Below are positions 46,601 to 54,941 of a stretch of 64,000 bases of DNA, in pieces; the stretch's first letter is position 1; each line of letters starts with the position of its first letter. The translations under genes were made by a program, and so were the position numbers. The notes below the pieces were generated by a model. The model searched no databases. It saw nothing but the letters and a program-made list of their open reading frames with translations, and had not been told where the DNA came from. This stretch comes from Frateuria_A sp051900535 (GTDB taxonomy: Bacteria > Pseudomonadota > Gammaproteobacteria > Xanthomonadales > Rhodanobacteraceae): NCBI RefSeq assembly GCF_051900535.1, contig NZ_JBHZGI010000001.1, positions 558,001 to 622,000 of the forward strand. The letters are read 5' to 3'.

Positions 46601-49248
46601 GGCTGCGTCCAGCTGCGCGCGCCGCCGTAATCGCCGAACAGCAGGCTGCCGTTGGTATTGCCCGGACGCAGCACGGTGAACTTCACGCCGCTCACGTCCT
46701 GGTTGCCGCTGTTGAAGGCGCCGGCGGTGGTGTAGCCGACCTGCAGCGCGTTGCCTGCGTAGGCCGACAGCGACTCGGTCCGGACCAGGATCTGGCTTTC
46801 CTGGATCGACTTGACGTTGTTGCAGGCGTTCGACGACGTGCCTTCGCAGATGTCGGCCGTGCCATCCTTGTTACCGTCGTAGCTGCAGCCGCTACCCTTG
46901 CAGAAGGTCAGCATCTCGACCACGTCGTTGTCGTGATCGTTACCCCACTGGGAGTCCTCCCAGGTGATGGTGAAGCTGCCGCTGATCGGCTCGCCGTTGG
47001 CGTCAAGTGTGTACGGCAGGCCGAACACGTGACAGGGCGCGCTGGAGCCGCCGCAACTACCGGCGTTCTTGGGCGCCAGGTTGCCCACGACCCTTAGCCA
47101 GTCACTCTGAGAGAGCGTGGTGGAGGTTTTGGTGCCAATGGTCAGGTTGCCCAGATAGCAGCTGCGCCAGCCGCTGGCACTGTTGAGACTGGCCGAACCG
47201 TCGTTGTTCGCCTGGCACGCGGGCGTGATGGTGATCAGGTCGGTGGTGTCCGAACTGGCGCGCACCTTGATCTGGAACGTGGGGAGCGTTTCGGCCAACG
47301 CGATCGCGTAGGTCTGCACCTTGGTCTTGCCAGGCTTGGACGGACGCAAGTCCGGGCGCATGTCATTGGTCCAGGCCTCGTAGGCCAGACCGGCGAGTTG
47401 GTAGCCGCCCTCCAGCGACGGAATGTCCGGGCAGATGCCGAAGGTCGTCGAAAGGTCCGCGATGAACTTCGGCGTGCAGACGTCCTGGTAGGTGGTCGAG
47501 TCGAGCGCGCCGACGCGACCGACCAGGTACTTGGGCGGCTTGCCGCTCAGCGTACCGGAAAGATCCTCGTTGACGCCCACGTCGGTCGTCGCTGCGTTCG
47601 CCTGCTTGGGCAGGCCCTCGACCGTGGGTATCTGGTCGCTGTCGAAAGAGTTCAGGCCGGTCGAAATCAGCACGATGCTGCAGTTGGCGCAGTAGGCGTT
47701 GCCGCCCTCGCCGGGGTCGCGGTAGGGGTCGAGCCAGCTCGCCTGCGGCAGGCCGGTGACGATGCTCGCGTCGCTGACGTTGAACGTACTGGTCGCCGAC
47801 TTGCCCTTGATGTAGCGCAAAGCCTCGGCGTACATCTCCGCGAGCGGGTTGCCCGAATCCTTGCACTTGTAGGCCGTCGTGTTGCCGCTGGCGCCATCCG
47901 GATCGAGCAGGTGGCCGTTTGCGCCCTTCACGTCGCGCTGCAGGATGCCGTAGGTGTTGCAGTCGGAGTAGACGTCGTTGGACGGATCCCACGAGGTGAG
48001 GCGGAAGCGCCGGAGCGTATTGATGATGCCTTCGTTGCCGTCCGCCTGGTTGCAGAACTGGCCCGTCTGCAGGTTGATCTCGTCGACCTTGCCGGCAGTG
48101 TTGGAGCACGCGGTGCCGGGCACGTTGCCGGCCAGCAGGCCGATGTTCCGGCGCAGCATGCCGCCCGCGCGGGGCGCGCTGTAGGTGCCTGTGATAAGGC
48201 CGAAGCGCATCTCGCCGTTCTGGCCGTAGCGCTGCAGCAGCCCGTAGGGCTTGTAGTGGGTTGCCGTGGTGCCGTCGCTCTTGGTCTCGACGTACGCCTT
48301 GCAGAAGCTTTCGCGCACCGCGCTGCTGCTGGGGTCACAGACTTCCACGCGCACGGTGTAGACGTAGTTGCCCAGGCCGTCGCTAGTCTTGGAGGGCGAG
48401 TCGGACTTGTTGATGTCCGCGCCGCTCTGGGTGATGTCCTCGCGCCAGCGGCACTGCTCACGGGCAGTGGAGGCCCATTCCGAATACGCGCCCTTGGCCA
48501 CGCGCAACTGCGGCGCGCCGGTAAGGGTCGGCGTCACGTTGCACATGGACAGGCCCTTGCTGCTGGTGTCCGAAGTGGTGAACGGGGTGAACGAATTGAC
48601 GTCGGCACCCAGGTACACCTTCGACCAGGCGTGCAGGTCGCTGGGGATGTAGGCGCGTTCGAGCACGGTCCGGTCGGCATCGTCGGTGGACCGGTTGCCG
48701 CCGTACAGCACGTAGCGCAACACGTCGATGCGGCTCATCGCGGCCCAGTTGAGGAAGTTGCCGCTCCAGGTCTTGCCGTCGCACTCGTGCGCCTCGCCGT
48801 TGCCGTTGGCATCCGTGGCCGCCGCGGAGGCCTTGAACTGGCCGCTGCCGTAGCCGTAGCAGAGGTTGGAATCGAAGTAGCCGGAGTAGTCGAACTTGTC
48901 CTGGTAAGTGATATCGACGACACCGTCGTTGTTCAGGTCGGTGTAGTCGGTATACGCCTTGATGTAGAGCTGCTCGTCGCGCGACATCACCAGCATCACC
49001 AGCGGCGGCACGGCGCCGACGTTGAGCAGCGGATACGCGGTGTAGTTGTCGGCGTTGGACTTGTCGCCGTTGCTGGTGGTCGAAATCGGCGCGTCCAGCC
49101 CTACCGGCGTGGAAGTGGTGCCGCCACCGTTGCCGTTTCCGCCGGAGCCGTTGGCCGCGCGCGCCACCGGCACGACGCTGATGCCCGCGGTCAGCGTGAT
49201 GAGAAACAGCGCCGCGATCGTGCGCAAGGATGCGTGGAGGGTTCGCAT
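43675..49248 (-). CDS. pilY1: PilY1-type pilus tip adhesin, very long
   Basis: 1857 residues, against about 1160 for Pseudomonas PilY1. A signal peptide (about 1-31, ending PVARA) precedes a Gly/Asn/Ser-rich stretch and a long N-terminal region that lacks the vWA metal motif DxSxS (the usual place reads LVMSRDEQLY). Calcium-loop-like motifs are DLNNDGVVDI (about 105), DGNKDGTADI (about 793) and DADHDGVVDG (about 1139). The C-terminal PilC-type beta-propeller begins near VYVGANDGMLHAFNGGFYN (about 1275) and runs to about 1700. Many cysteines suggest periplasmic disulfides. It works at the pilus tip in adhesion and surface sensing. Second to fifth cistron of the operon with pilX 19 bases upstream. 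Confidence 0.93.
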   Translation of the reverse strand: MRTLHASLRTIAALFLITLTAGISVVPVARAANGSGGNGNGGGTTSTPVGLDAPISTTSNGDKSNADNYTAYPLLNVGAVPPLVMLVMSRDEQLYIKAYTDYTDLNNDGVVDITYQDKFDYSGYFDSNLCYGYGSGQFKASAAATDANGNGEAHECDGKTWSGNFLNWAAMSRIDVLRYVLYGGNRSTDDADRTVLERAYIPSDLHAWSKVYLGADVNSFTPFTTSDTSSKGLSMCNVTPTLTGAPQLRVAKGAYSEWASTAREQCRWREDITQSGADINKSDSPSKTSDGLGNYVYTVRVEVCDPSSSAVRESFCKAYVETKSDGTTATHYKPYGLLQRYGQNGEMRFGLITGTYSAPRAGGMLRRNIGLLAGNVPGTACSNTAGKVDEINLQTGQFCNQADGNEGIINTLRRFRLTSWDPSNDVYSDCNTYGILQRDVKGANGHLLDPDGASGNTTAYKCKDSGNPLAEMYAEALRYIKGKSATSTFNVSDASIVTGLPQASWLDPYRDPGEGGNAYCANCSIVLISTGLNSFDSDQIPTVEGLPKQANAATTDVGVNEDLSGTLSGKPPKYLVGRVGALDSTTYQDVCTPKFIADLSTTFGICPDIPSLEGGYQLAGLAYEAWTNDMRPDLRPSKPGKTKVQTYAIALAETLPTFQIKVRASSDTTDLITITPACQANNDGSASLNSASGWRSCYLGNLTIGTKTSTTLSQSDWLRVVGNLAPKNAGSCGGSSAPCHVFGLPYTLDANGEPISGSFTITWEDSQWGNDHDNDVVEMLTFCKGSGCSYDGNKDGTADICEGTSSNACNNVKSIQESQILVRTESLSAYAGNALQVGYTTAGAFNSGNQDVSGVKFTVLRPGNTNGSLLFGDYGGARSWTQPSVEKYSTGPAEQLPLENPLFFAAKYGGFADQNADNKPDRADSAEWDAIVNDTGAAGQDGIPDNYFLVRNPAQLSDRLSRTFDAILKRAGSGTAAAVVANSAKGVGLVYQALYQAERKDSNERSADWNGTLNGLWTDSFGRLRENGNGLSSGVATLDGYDVDPVIEFYYDPNDGQTKFHREIMPGSADGSPVTIFDKTKATITDHGLDELRTVWSAQEQLWDIGFSTGVNTTDLTSSNRSYTGLTSSGRYIFTWIDADHDGVVDGTEQQPFVFSGTTAGSGFYGSQSTSKSGGTTTTTSTGNFRYLNTADPAVAKRIVAWIRGYEVADKDSQGAALWRSRTVDYNNDGTLRTLRLGDIVDSTPVVVGTPSEAFDLLYGDTSYGTFRDHYRSRRQVVYVGANDGMLHAFNGGFYNAKAQKLQLTPTDTTQTVTADPLGGELWAYVPGNLLPHLRWLADPDYKHNFYVDGSPIAQDVKVFADDTDHPDGWGTILIVPFRFGGGPISVNTATDGTTATQNSFSAYVVLDVTNPEKAPVLLAELTNTALSDTDLKCGTNAAVPSCADITKVVDTYTSSIPAAAIFRDNTSGSPNKFFLFTGSGTTDNGGVGKTEGGNAVATTSVKIRAYDLEDLTATLRSASPVKTFDLTSIGGTTDNTTPGAKSFTGDLIASDYNLDGRSEGIYFGSVQDKGANGFGGSLWKLSFMSDGAPDPDPDNWTPQRVISDLELPITIRPTVGRNDRGAPMVFFGTGRAYTKSDLASTAQQKIVGLIDTSLLSTSDQQYKLLPLSMSDLLDVTDVDVFTDNSVTGGGSDADGNSIDTFNKLLGSFDSATRLGWYQDLTAPTSTTDKTPAERVVSAQGLLGGVLLTTTFFPGTDTCTDVGRGALYGLNYKSGTASPTEQFFGTTSSGGKEAVNKSTDLGPGLPAPPSLHVGEGTGKSKVTACVQTSTGAIICKEITTLKSVLSSEISWHEPLDK

Positions 49249-49267
49249 GGGATGGTTCCCTATTGCT

Positions 49268-49945
49268 TCAGTTGCGGATCGATTGGCGGTACTGGGCCAT
49301 GGTGACGGCGCGGCCGTCCCCCGGTACGGTGCCAACGCTCATCACTTCGAAATACATGCTGCCCCCACCCGCCGCGGCCCCGCCGCCGATGCCGCGGTAG
49401 CCGGCCGCCTGGGCGCCGCCGGAGCCTTCTGCCAGCACCGTGCCGTCGGGGACGATCGAGACCGTGGCGGTAACGTCGCGCGAGCACCCGGTGCTGGTCA
49501 CGTCGCACATCGACAGGATCGCATCCGGATGCCAGGTACTTGTGTCGTACCGCACTTCCGCCGGCAGAGTGCCGCAGGTCGGCTCCAGGTTGCCGTAGAA
49601 CAGATCCACATCACCGGCGCAGTTTGTCTGCAGGCCGTTCTTGACGACGGTCAGCATGTCCTCGGTGAGGTCGAAATCGAAGTCATCATCTGGCAGCGTG
49701 CCACCGAGCTGTTCGGGCCAGCCCCGCTGGAACACGTGTTCGTCGAACAGGGCAACCGGCACCGCACGCAGGGTTTCGGACGTTTCGAAGGCCCGCTGGT
49801 GATTGGCCACGTTGGTGACCAGACGCATTTCCATGAGCGTGCCTCGCATGGCGATCACCGCCACCAGCGAGAGCACCACAAGAAACACGAGGCCGACAAA
49901 AAGGGCGATACCGCGCTGGCGAGAGCGTGTCGGGAAAACGTTCAT
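49268..49945 (-). CDS. pilX: Minor pilin PilX
   Basis: 225 residues. It starts MNVFPTRSRQRG, then IALFVGLVFLVVLSLVAVIA, a class III-like leader and hydrophobic helix without Glu at mature position 5, as in the tip-type GspK/PilX proteins. The PilX N-terminal pattern RGIALFVGLVFLVVLSL is clear. The globular part (about 60-225) has several cysteines (NGLQTNCAGD; PTCGTL; MCDVTSTGCS). It joins the PilV/W/X/Y1 tip complex. Start overlaps the pilW stop (ATGA), so translation is coupled. Confidence 0.9.
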   Translation of the reverse strand: MNVFPTRSRQRGIALFVGLVFLVVLSLVAVIAMRGTLMEMRLVTNVANHQRAFETSETLRAVPVALFDEHVFQRGWPEQLGGTLPDDDFDFDLTEDMLTVVKNGLQTNCAGDVDLFYGNLEPTCGTLPAEVRYDTSTWHPDAILSMCDVTSTGCSRDVTATVSIVPDGTVLAEGSGGAQAAGYRGIGGGAAAGGGSMYFEVMSVGTVPGDGRAVTMAQYRQSIRN

Positions 49946-51027
49946 CGGGATGCCACCAGCATGCGAACGCGGTTGCGTAATTGCACCACCTGGGTCAACG
50001 GGGTGCGTGCGAACTGCCACGGCTGGGTCCCGGCTACGGAGAAGCCGGTGCAGCCGGTTGTGGTCGTGGATGCTGCGCCAATTTCGTAGGTGCAGTTGCC
50101 GACGCGGAACGTGCCGGTGTGTGGCATCGATACGTCGCGCTGTTGCGACACCGCGACCAGGCCGACATTGACGGTAATCACGCGCGACCACTCGTCGGCT
50201 GCTACTGCACTGGCGTCCTTGTAGGCCGACGGCACCATCTGGCTGACGTCGGTACCGGTGATGCCGTAGCGGAACTGCAGTTGTTCGATGCCTTCCACCA
50301 GCGGCTCCTCGGTGAGGTTGCCGGTGCTGTCCAGGCGCATGCGCATGAGCGTGGGAACCGGATTGCCGTCGTCATCGCCGGCGTCGCAGTGGGACGTGTC
50401 GGACCCGCCATCCGGGTTGCTGCACGGGCGTAGGTAGTACATGTCCAGCCGATACGGGTAGACGTAGCGACCGATAGCGGACGCCGGCGGCGTGGTTGGC
50501 ACCGAATCGCTGCCCAGAAACAATGCGGCCTGCTGGCCGATCGCCGACACCAGGTACACCTGCTTGGGCTCGGCGGAAATCGTCGAACTGGCGGCCGGGT
50601 CCATGCCGTCGGCGTCGACGTAGCGAGCCACCAGCACGTCGGAGCCCTTTATGTAGTCCTTGTCGTCTACGCAACCGGAAATCGGGAACGTAGCGCCGCC
50701 TTCATAGCCGTACACGCCTTCCCGGGTATCGAGGATCCAGTCGCTCTTGCAATCGCCGCGCGCAGTCACCGCGGGGGAGCCTGTGACCACGCTGCCCGAA
50801 TTCCCCCCCCAGAAATCGGCCATTCGCAACGACCAGCCGATGCGATCGGAAGCGAAGCGCATGTTCTGCTGAAGGATGTTGGTGCCTTGCTGCAGCTGAT
50901 AGGACTTGCGGTTGGCCAGAAGCACCTGGATCAGGCCCGCGACCACGATCAGGCCCAGCACCACCGCGATCATCATCTCCACCAGCGAAAAGCCGCCGGC
51001 GGCCCGGCGGGAACGGTTCGATCCCAT
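49942..51027 (-). CDS. pilW: Minor pilin PilW
   Basis: 361 residues. Leader MGSNRSRRAAGG, then FSLVEMMIAVVLGLIVVAGL with Glu5. The long C-terminal globular domain (about 60-361) carries the PilW pattern NILQQNMRFASDRIGWSLRMA and repeated cysteine pairs. PilW is required with PilV and PilX to recruit PilY1 to the pilus tip. ATG 51027 is chosen, with an open frame upstream that overlaps pilV and has no pilin leader. Confidence 0.92.
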   Translation of the reverse strand: MGSNRSRRAAGGFSLVEMMIAVVLGLIVVAGLIQVLLANRKSYQLQQGTNILQQNMRFASDRIGWSLRMADFWGGNSGSVVTGSPAVTARGDCKSDWILDTREGVYGYEGGATFPISGCVDDKDYIKGSDVLVARYVDADGMDPAASSTISAEPKQVYLVSAIGQQAALFLGSDSVPTTPPASAIGRYVYPYRLDMYYLRPCSNPDGGSDTSHCDAGDDDGNPVPTLMRMRLDSTGNLTEEPLVEGIEQLQFRYGITGTDVSQMVPSAYKDASAVAADEWSRVITVNVGLVAVSQQRDVSMPHTGTFRVGNCTYEIGAASTTTTGCTGFSVAGTQPWQFARTPLTQVVQLRNRVRMLVASR

Positions 51028-51038
51028 ACGTGGCGTCC

Positions 51039-51539
51039 TCACGGCAGCATGCTGAAGCTGTAGGTGCCGTTGTCGGCGGAGGTCAACTGCTTGTCGCCGT
51101 TGAGATCCAGGCCGTTCCAGGACACGGTGATGGTAAACGTTCCGAGGCTGGCGTCGCGTGCCACCTTGGCCACCGGCACGCCCTTGGCAGCGATCGTGCT
51201 GCTTTTCAGGCTGTCCAGCCAGTTCTTCAGGTCGGTCTTGGCCTGGAAACATGGCAGATTGCTGGCGCAGCCCGTCGGATCCGGCGCAACCGTGCCATCG
51301 TAGATGTAATAGCTGCTGCTGCCATCGGCTGGATCGACGCCTTGCGGGTTGGCGCGCATGGCGTCGGCCAGGCTGCGCGCCTGGATGATCGCGTTGGTAC
51401 GCGAACTCGATTCCTTGGTGAACTGGGCGCCCTTGGTCTGCAGCAGTGCCAGGCCGAGCATGCCGATGCCGAACACGACGATCGCGACCATTACCTCGAC
51501 CAGCGACACACCGCGCTGGCTGCGCGCGTAACGATTCAT
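51039..51539 (-). CDS. pilV: Minor pilin PilV
   Basis: 166 residues. Leader MNRYARSQRG, then VSLVEVMVAIVVFGIGMLGL with Glu5 (canonical PilV start), followed by LQTKGAQFTKESSSRTNAII. First structural gene of pilV-pilW-pilX-pilY1-pilE-DUF4124-fimT, 11 bases before pilW. GGGGG precedes the ATG as ribosome site. No FimU gene lies in front of it. Confidence 0.92.
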   Translation of the reverse strand: MNRYARSQRGVSLVEVMVAIVVFGIGMLGLALLQTKGAQFTKESSSRTNAIIQARSLADAMRANPQGVDPADGSSSYYIYDGTVAPDPTGCASNLPCFQAKTDLKNWLDSLKSSTIAAKGVPVAKVARDASLGTFTITVSWNGLDLNGDKQLTSADNGTYSFSMLP

Positions 51540-51667
51540 TCCAGCCCCCTTCCGGATCACGCCAATCCCAGCATAGGCGACCGTGCATCGGCCGCCAGAC
51601 CCGGGCGGACGAAAGGCAGGTTTTTCCCGACGAGCGGCACCCGGCCCCTGGGCGGATGCGGCCTGCG

Positions 51668-53587
51668 TCACACCAACTGGGCCCGGCTGCCGACCTCCAC
51701 GCGATTGCGCCCGGCATCCTTGGCGCGGTACATCGCGTTGTCGGCGCGCCGAACCAGTTCGGCAAGGTCGTCGGTGTCGTGGTCGGCCACGGCCGCGCCG
51801 ACGCTGGCGGTGATGTGCAGTCCGGGTGCCAGATTGGCCAGCGGCAGCGACTCGACTTTCCGCCGCAGGCGCTCGGCGATCTGCAGGGCGACGTCCGGCG
51901 TGGTGTCCGGCAGCACCACCAGGAATTCCTCGCCGCCCATTCGCCCGATCATGTCGAAGCGGCGCAGCGCCTGCTTGCAGGCCTGGGCAACGCGCACCAG
52001 CACCTGGTCGCCGACCGCATGCCCAAAGGCGTCGTTGACTCCCTTGAAGTGGTCCACGTCCAGCACCAGCACGCACAGCGACTCGCCGTTGGCGCCGGCA
52101 TGGGCGAGCGCCTGCTGGGCCAGTTGCTCGATGTGCCGGCGATTCGCGATCCCGGTGAGCGGATCGGTCATCGCCAACCTGTGCAGCTTGCGCGAGCGCC
52201 GGAACTGACGCGCTGCGAGCCACAACAGCAACACGATCAACACGCCGCCGAGCACCAGCGCCAGGCGCTGCCAGTGCCGCACCCGCTCGAGCGACTCCAG
52301 TTGCTGCTCCTTCAGTGCACGGTCCGCCGCCAGACGGCGGTTTTCCTGCTCGCGCTGGGCCGTCTGGAACTGGTAGTTCATCAGCGTGGCGTTGTCCGAG
52401 TGCGCCTTGCGGTCCAGCGCCTCGTGCACCGTGACCAGCCGGCGCAGGTCCGCCACCGCGAGATCCAGATGATCGAGCGCCTGGTAGCTGCGCGCGCGCG
52501 CATCGAGCAACTCGGCCAGGTAGCGCAGGTTGCCGCTTTCCTGCAGCAGCTTTTCGGCCTGGTTGTATTCGTCGATCGCCTCGGCCTGCTTGCCCAGGCC
52601 CGCGTGCGCCTCGGCGGTCTGCAGCAGGATCATGTCGCGGTTGGAACGGTCGCCCATGCGGGCGAACCCCGGCTTGGCCAGGGCGAGCTCTTTCAGCGCC
52701 TCCTGATAACGACCTTGCAGATTGTCGACCTGCGCCAGTCCCAGGTGGATGCTTGCGCCGCGCGAACGGCTGTCGACCGCGTGCGCCAATGCCAGCGCCT
52801 TGCGCAGGTGCCGCTCGGCCGCCGGCTGGTTGCCGGCTTCGCTTTCGAGGAAGCCCAGCTCCATGTGCGCAGCGAGTTGCTGCGCGCGATCGTGTCGCTG
52901 TTCGCCCAGCACAAGCAGCTTGTCCAGGTACCCGCGCGCCTGCGCCTCCTCGCCCAACCGGCGATAGGCCACGGCGATGTTGAACAGGTTGTCCTCGCTC
53001 TCGACCGGCGCGCCGCTGGTGGCGTAGAACTTCTGCGCCTCGAGAAAATCCACGAGCGCCAGGGCATGTTCGCCGAGCAGCGATTGGACGCTGCCGCGCC
53101 AGGTCAGCCCATCGGCGACCAGTCGCTGGTCTTCATGCTGGCGCGCCAGCGTGATGCCGGCGTCGTAGTCGGCCAGCGCATCGCGTGGCGTGGTCAGCGC
53201 TTCCTGGTTGGCGCCGCGGCAGAAGTGGAAGTTGACTTCGGCCTCGACGTAGCCGAGGCGACGGGCATCTTCGATGCCCTTGTCCGCGTATGCGATGGCC
53301 TGTTCGGGCGAGGTGTCCAGCCCGAGGATGCAATACATGTAGCGGTAGCGAAGCTCGCGACGCGCATCGCCCGCCGGCACCAGGCTTTTCATGTGCTCCA
53401 GCGCTTCGAGCACGCCCGCCTGGGTGTCGGGCGAGATTTCGCCGCGCTCCAGCCGGCCGGCGTACTGGTCGAACGCTGCTGCCTGGTCGGGCGGCACCGC
53501 CGCAAACGCCCTCCCCAGGAAAAGGGCGAGGATCAATATCGACACTGCCCGCAGCAGCGGTTTTGCTCTGGCAGTGGCTATGGGCAA
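51668..53587 (-). CDS. Periplasmic TPR-domain diguanylate cyclase (GGDEF)
   Basis: 639 residues. Signal peptide (LLRAVSILILALFLGRAFA), then about 400 residues of TPR helices predicted in the periplasm (DFLEAQKFYATSGA, YRRLGEEAQARGYLDKLL, ALAHAVD). A coiled stretch and one membrane helix follow (about 437-460, LALVLGGVLIVLLLWLAA), then a cytoplasmic GGDEF domain (about 475-635) with GRMGGEEFLVV as active site and RRFD five residues before it as I-site. It should make c-di-GMP in response to a periplasmic signal. Ends 128 bases before pilV on the same strand. TTG 53587 is chosen because the signal peptide then starts the protein; an ATG 117 bases upstream is the alternative. Confidence 0.85.
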   Translation of the reverse strand: MPIATARAKPLLRAVSILILALFLGRAFAAVPPDQAAAFDQYAGRLERGEISPDTQAGVLEALEHMKSLVPAGDARRELRYRYMYCILGLDTSPEQAIAYADKGIEDARRLGYVEAEVNFHFCRGANQEALTTPRDALADYDAGITLARQHEDQRLVADGLTWRGSVQSLLGEHALALVDFLEAQKFYATSGAPVESEDNLFNIAVAYRRLGEEAQARGYLDKLLVLGEQRHDRAQQLAAHMELGFLESEAGNQPAAERHLRKALALAHAVDSRSRGASIHLGLAQVDNLQGRYQEALKELALAKPGFARMGDRSNRDMILLQTAEAHAGLGKQAEAIDEYNQAEKLLQESGNLRYLAELLDARARSYQALDHLDLAVADLRRLVTVHEALDRKAHSDNATLMNYQFQTAQREQENRRLAADRALKEQQLESLERVRHWQRLALVLGGVLIVLLLWLAARQFRRSRKLHRLAMTDPLTGIANRRHIEQLAQQALAHAGANGESLCVLVLDVDHFKGVNDAFGHAVGDQVLVRVAQACKQALRRFDMIGRMGGEEFLVVLPDTTPDVALQIAERLRRKVESLPLANLAPGLHITASVGAAVADHDTDDLAELVRRADNAMYRAKDAGRNRVEVGSRAQLV

Positions 53588-53740
53588 GGCTGAGGAATCC
53601 GTTGGGCGCCCTTCCCTGGCGAGCTCTAGGCGGTATGCCTCCTCTCGTAACGGCAGGAGACCCGAAAACTGTAGTGGGCGGCGTCCCCTCCATCCATACG
53701 CCATCCACCGCGGTCGTCAAGCTTGCCACGCCTGACGCGC

Positions 53741-53769
53741 TTGCGTGCATCCCGATCGATCCGTAGAAT
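53741..53769 (+). promoter_or_regulatory. Sigma-70 promoter of tRNA-Thr
   Basis: TTGCGT (53741-53746), 17-bp spacer, TAGAAT (53764-53769); the tRNA begins 12 bases later. Confidence 0.65.
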
Positions 53770-53781
53770 TCCCGCCTCTTT

Positions 53782-53857
53782 GCCGGAATAGCTCAGTTGG
53801 TAGAGCGGCGCATTCGTAATGCGTAGGTCGTAGGTTCGATTCCTATTTCCGGCACCA
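53782..53857 (+). tRNA. tRNA-Thr(CGT)
   Basis: 76 nt. Acceptor GCCGGAA/TTCCGGC pairs fully, anticodon loop TTCGTAA gives CGT, T-arm GGTTCGATTCC, CCA encoded. Confidence 0.96.
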
Positions 53858-53859
53858 GA

Positions 53860-53899
53860 CCCAAGAAAAAGGCCCGCGCAAGCGGGCCTTTTTCTTGGG
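53860..53899. terminator. Bidirectional terminator between tRNA-Thr and ispH
   Basis: CCCAAGAAAAAGGCCCGC (left) and GCGGGCCTTTTTCTTGGG (right) pair perfectly over 18 bp with a four-base loop. T-rich on both strands, so it can serve tRNA-Thr and ispH. Confidence 0.93.
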
Positions 53900-53914
53900 G
53901 CCGGCGCCTCCGCA

Positions 53915-54877
53915 TCAGAGGCTGGCTGGGACGTTGCCGCCGTCAAGGCGCAGTTCGCGTGGCAGCGCGAAGGTGATCGTTTCGGCCTCGCCCTGCAGCT
54001 CGCTCACCTGGCCGGCGCCCCAGGACTGCAGCCGGGCGATCACGTCGCGCACCAGCTTGTCCGGCGCCGACGCGCCGGCGGTGATGCCGATGCGCGCGAC
54101 ACCATAGAGCCAGGCACGGTCGATGTGTTCGGCGCCGTCGATCAGGAACGCGCGCACGCCCTGCTTCTCGGCCAGCTCGCGCAGGCGGTTGGAATTGGAA
54201 CTGTTGACCGAACCGACCACCAGCACCAGGTCGACCGCTTCGGCCAGCCGGCGCACCGCGTCCTGGCGGTTCTGCGTGGCGTAGCAGATGTCGTCCTTGC
54301 GCGGTCCTTCGATATCGGGGAAGCGCGCGCGCAGCGCCGCGATGATCGCCTTGGTGTCGTCCACAGAAAGCGTGGTCTGGGTGACATAGGACAGCTCGTG
54401 CGGGAATCGGGGCGTGAGCGCGGCCACATCCTCGACCGACTCGACCAGCAGGATTTCGCCGCTGTTGGCCGGATTCCACTGGCCCATCGTACCTTCGACT
54501 TCCGGATGGCCGGCGTGACCGATCAGTACCACGCTGCGGCCGGTGCGACCCAGGCGTGCGACTTCCATGTGGACCTTGGTGACCAACGGACAGGTCGCGT
54601 CGAACACCTTGAGCGCGCGCTGGCCGGCTTCCTCGCGCACGGCCTGCGATACGCCGTGGGCACTGAAGATCACGGTGGCGCCGTCGGGAACCTCGTGCAA
54701 CTCCTCGACGAAGATGGCGCCATCGGCACGCAGTTTTTCCACCACGTAGCGGTTGTGCACCACCTCGTGACGGACGTAGATCGGCGCGCCGTAGGATTCC
54801 AGCGCGCGCTCGACGATGGCGATGGCGCGGTCGACGCCTGCGCAGAAGCCGCGGGGATTGGCGAGCAGGATGTCCAT
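53915..54877 (-). CDS. ispH: 4-hydroxy-3-methylbut-2-enyl diphosphate reductase
   Basis: 320 residues, family-typical. It is the last step of the MEP isoprenoid pathway, making IPP and DMAPP with a [4Fe-4S] cluster. The three cluster cysteines are in NPRGFCAGVDRA (Cys12), FDATCPLVTKVH (about Cys96) and DDICYATQNRQDAV (about Cys197). VFSAHGVSQAV, LIGHAGHPEVEGTMGQ and VGSVNSSNSNRL are the substrate loops. Follows lspA with a 64-base gap that contains a family-A palindrome. Confidence 0.96.
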   Translation of the reverse strand: MDILLANPRGFCAGVDRAIAIVERALESYGAPIYVRHEVVHNRYVVEKLRADGAIFVEELHEVPDGATVIFSAHGVSQAVREEAGQRALKVFDATCPLVTKVHMEVARLGRTGRSVVLIGHAGHPEVEGTMGQWNPANSGEILLVESVEDVAALTPRFPHELSYVTQTTLSVDDTKAIIAALRARFPDIEGPRKDDICYATQNRQDAVRRLAEAVDLVLVVGSVNSSNSNRLRELAEKQGVRAFLIDGAEHIDRAWLYGVARIGITAGASAPDKLVRDVIARLQSWGAGQVSELQGEAETITFALPRELRLDGGNVPASL

Positions 54878-54906
54878 GGGCGTTTCGCAGAAGTGGGACG
54901 GATGGC

Positions 54907-54934
54907 TGCAGGAGCGCATCTGGGCGCTCCTGCA
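54907..54934. repeat. REP-like palindrome, family A (short)
   Basis: TGCAGGAGCGCATCTGGGCGCTCCTGCA: 11-bp arms nearly perfect around a six-base loop, between ispH and lspA. Confidence 0.7.
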
Positions 54935-54941
54935 CTGGGCA

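Noticed and set aside
53588..53704. Upstream ATG for the TPR-GGDEF gene
   Set aside because: It adds 39 residues with no conserved features in front of a clear signal peptide; kept only as an alternative start.
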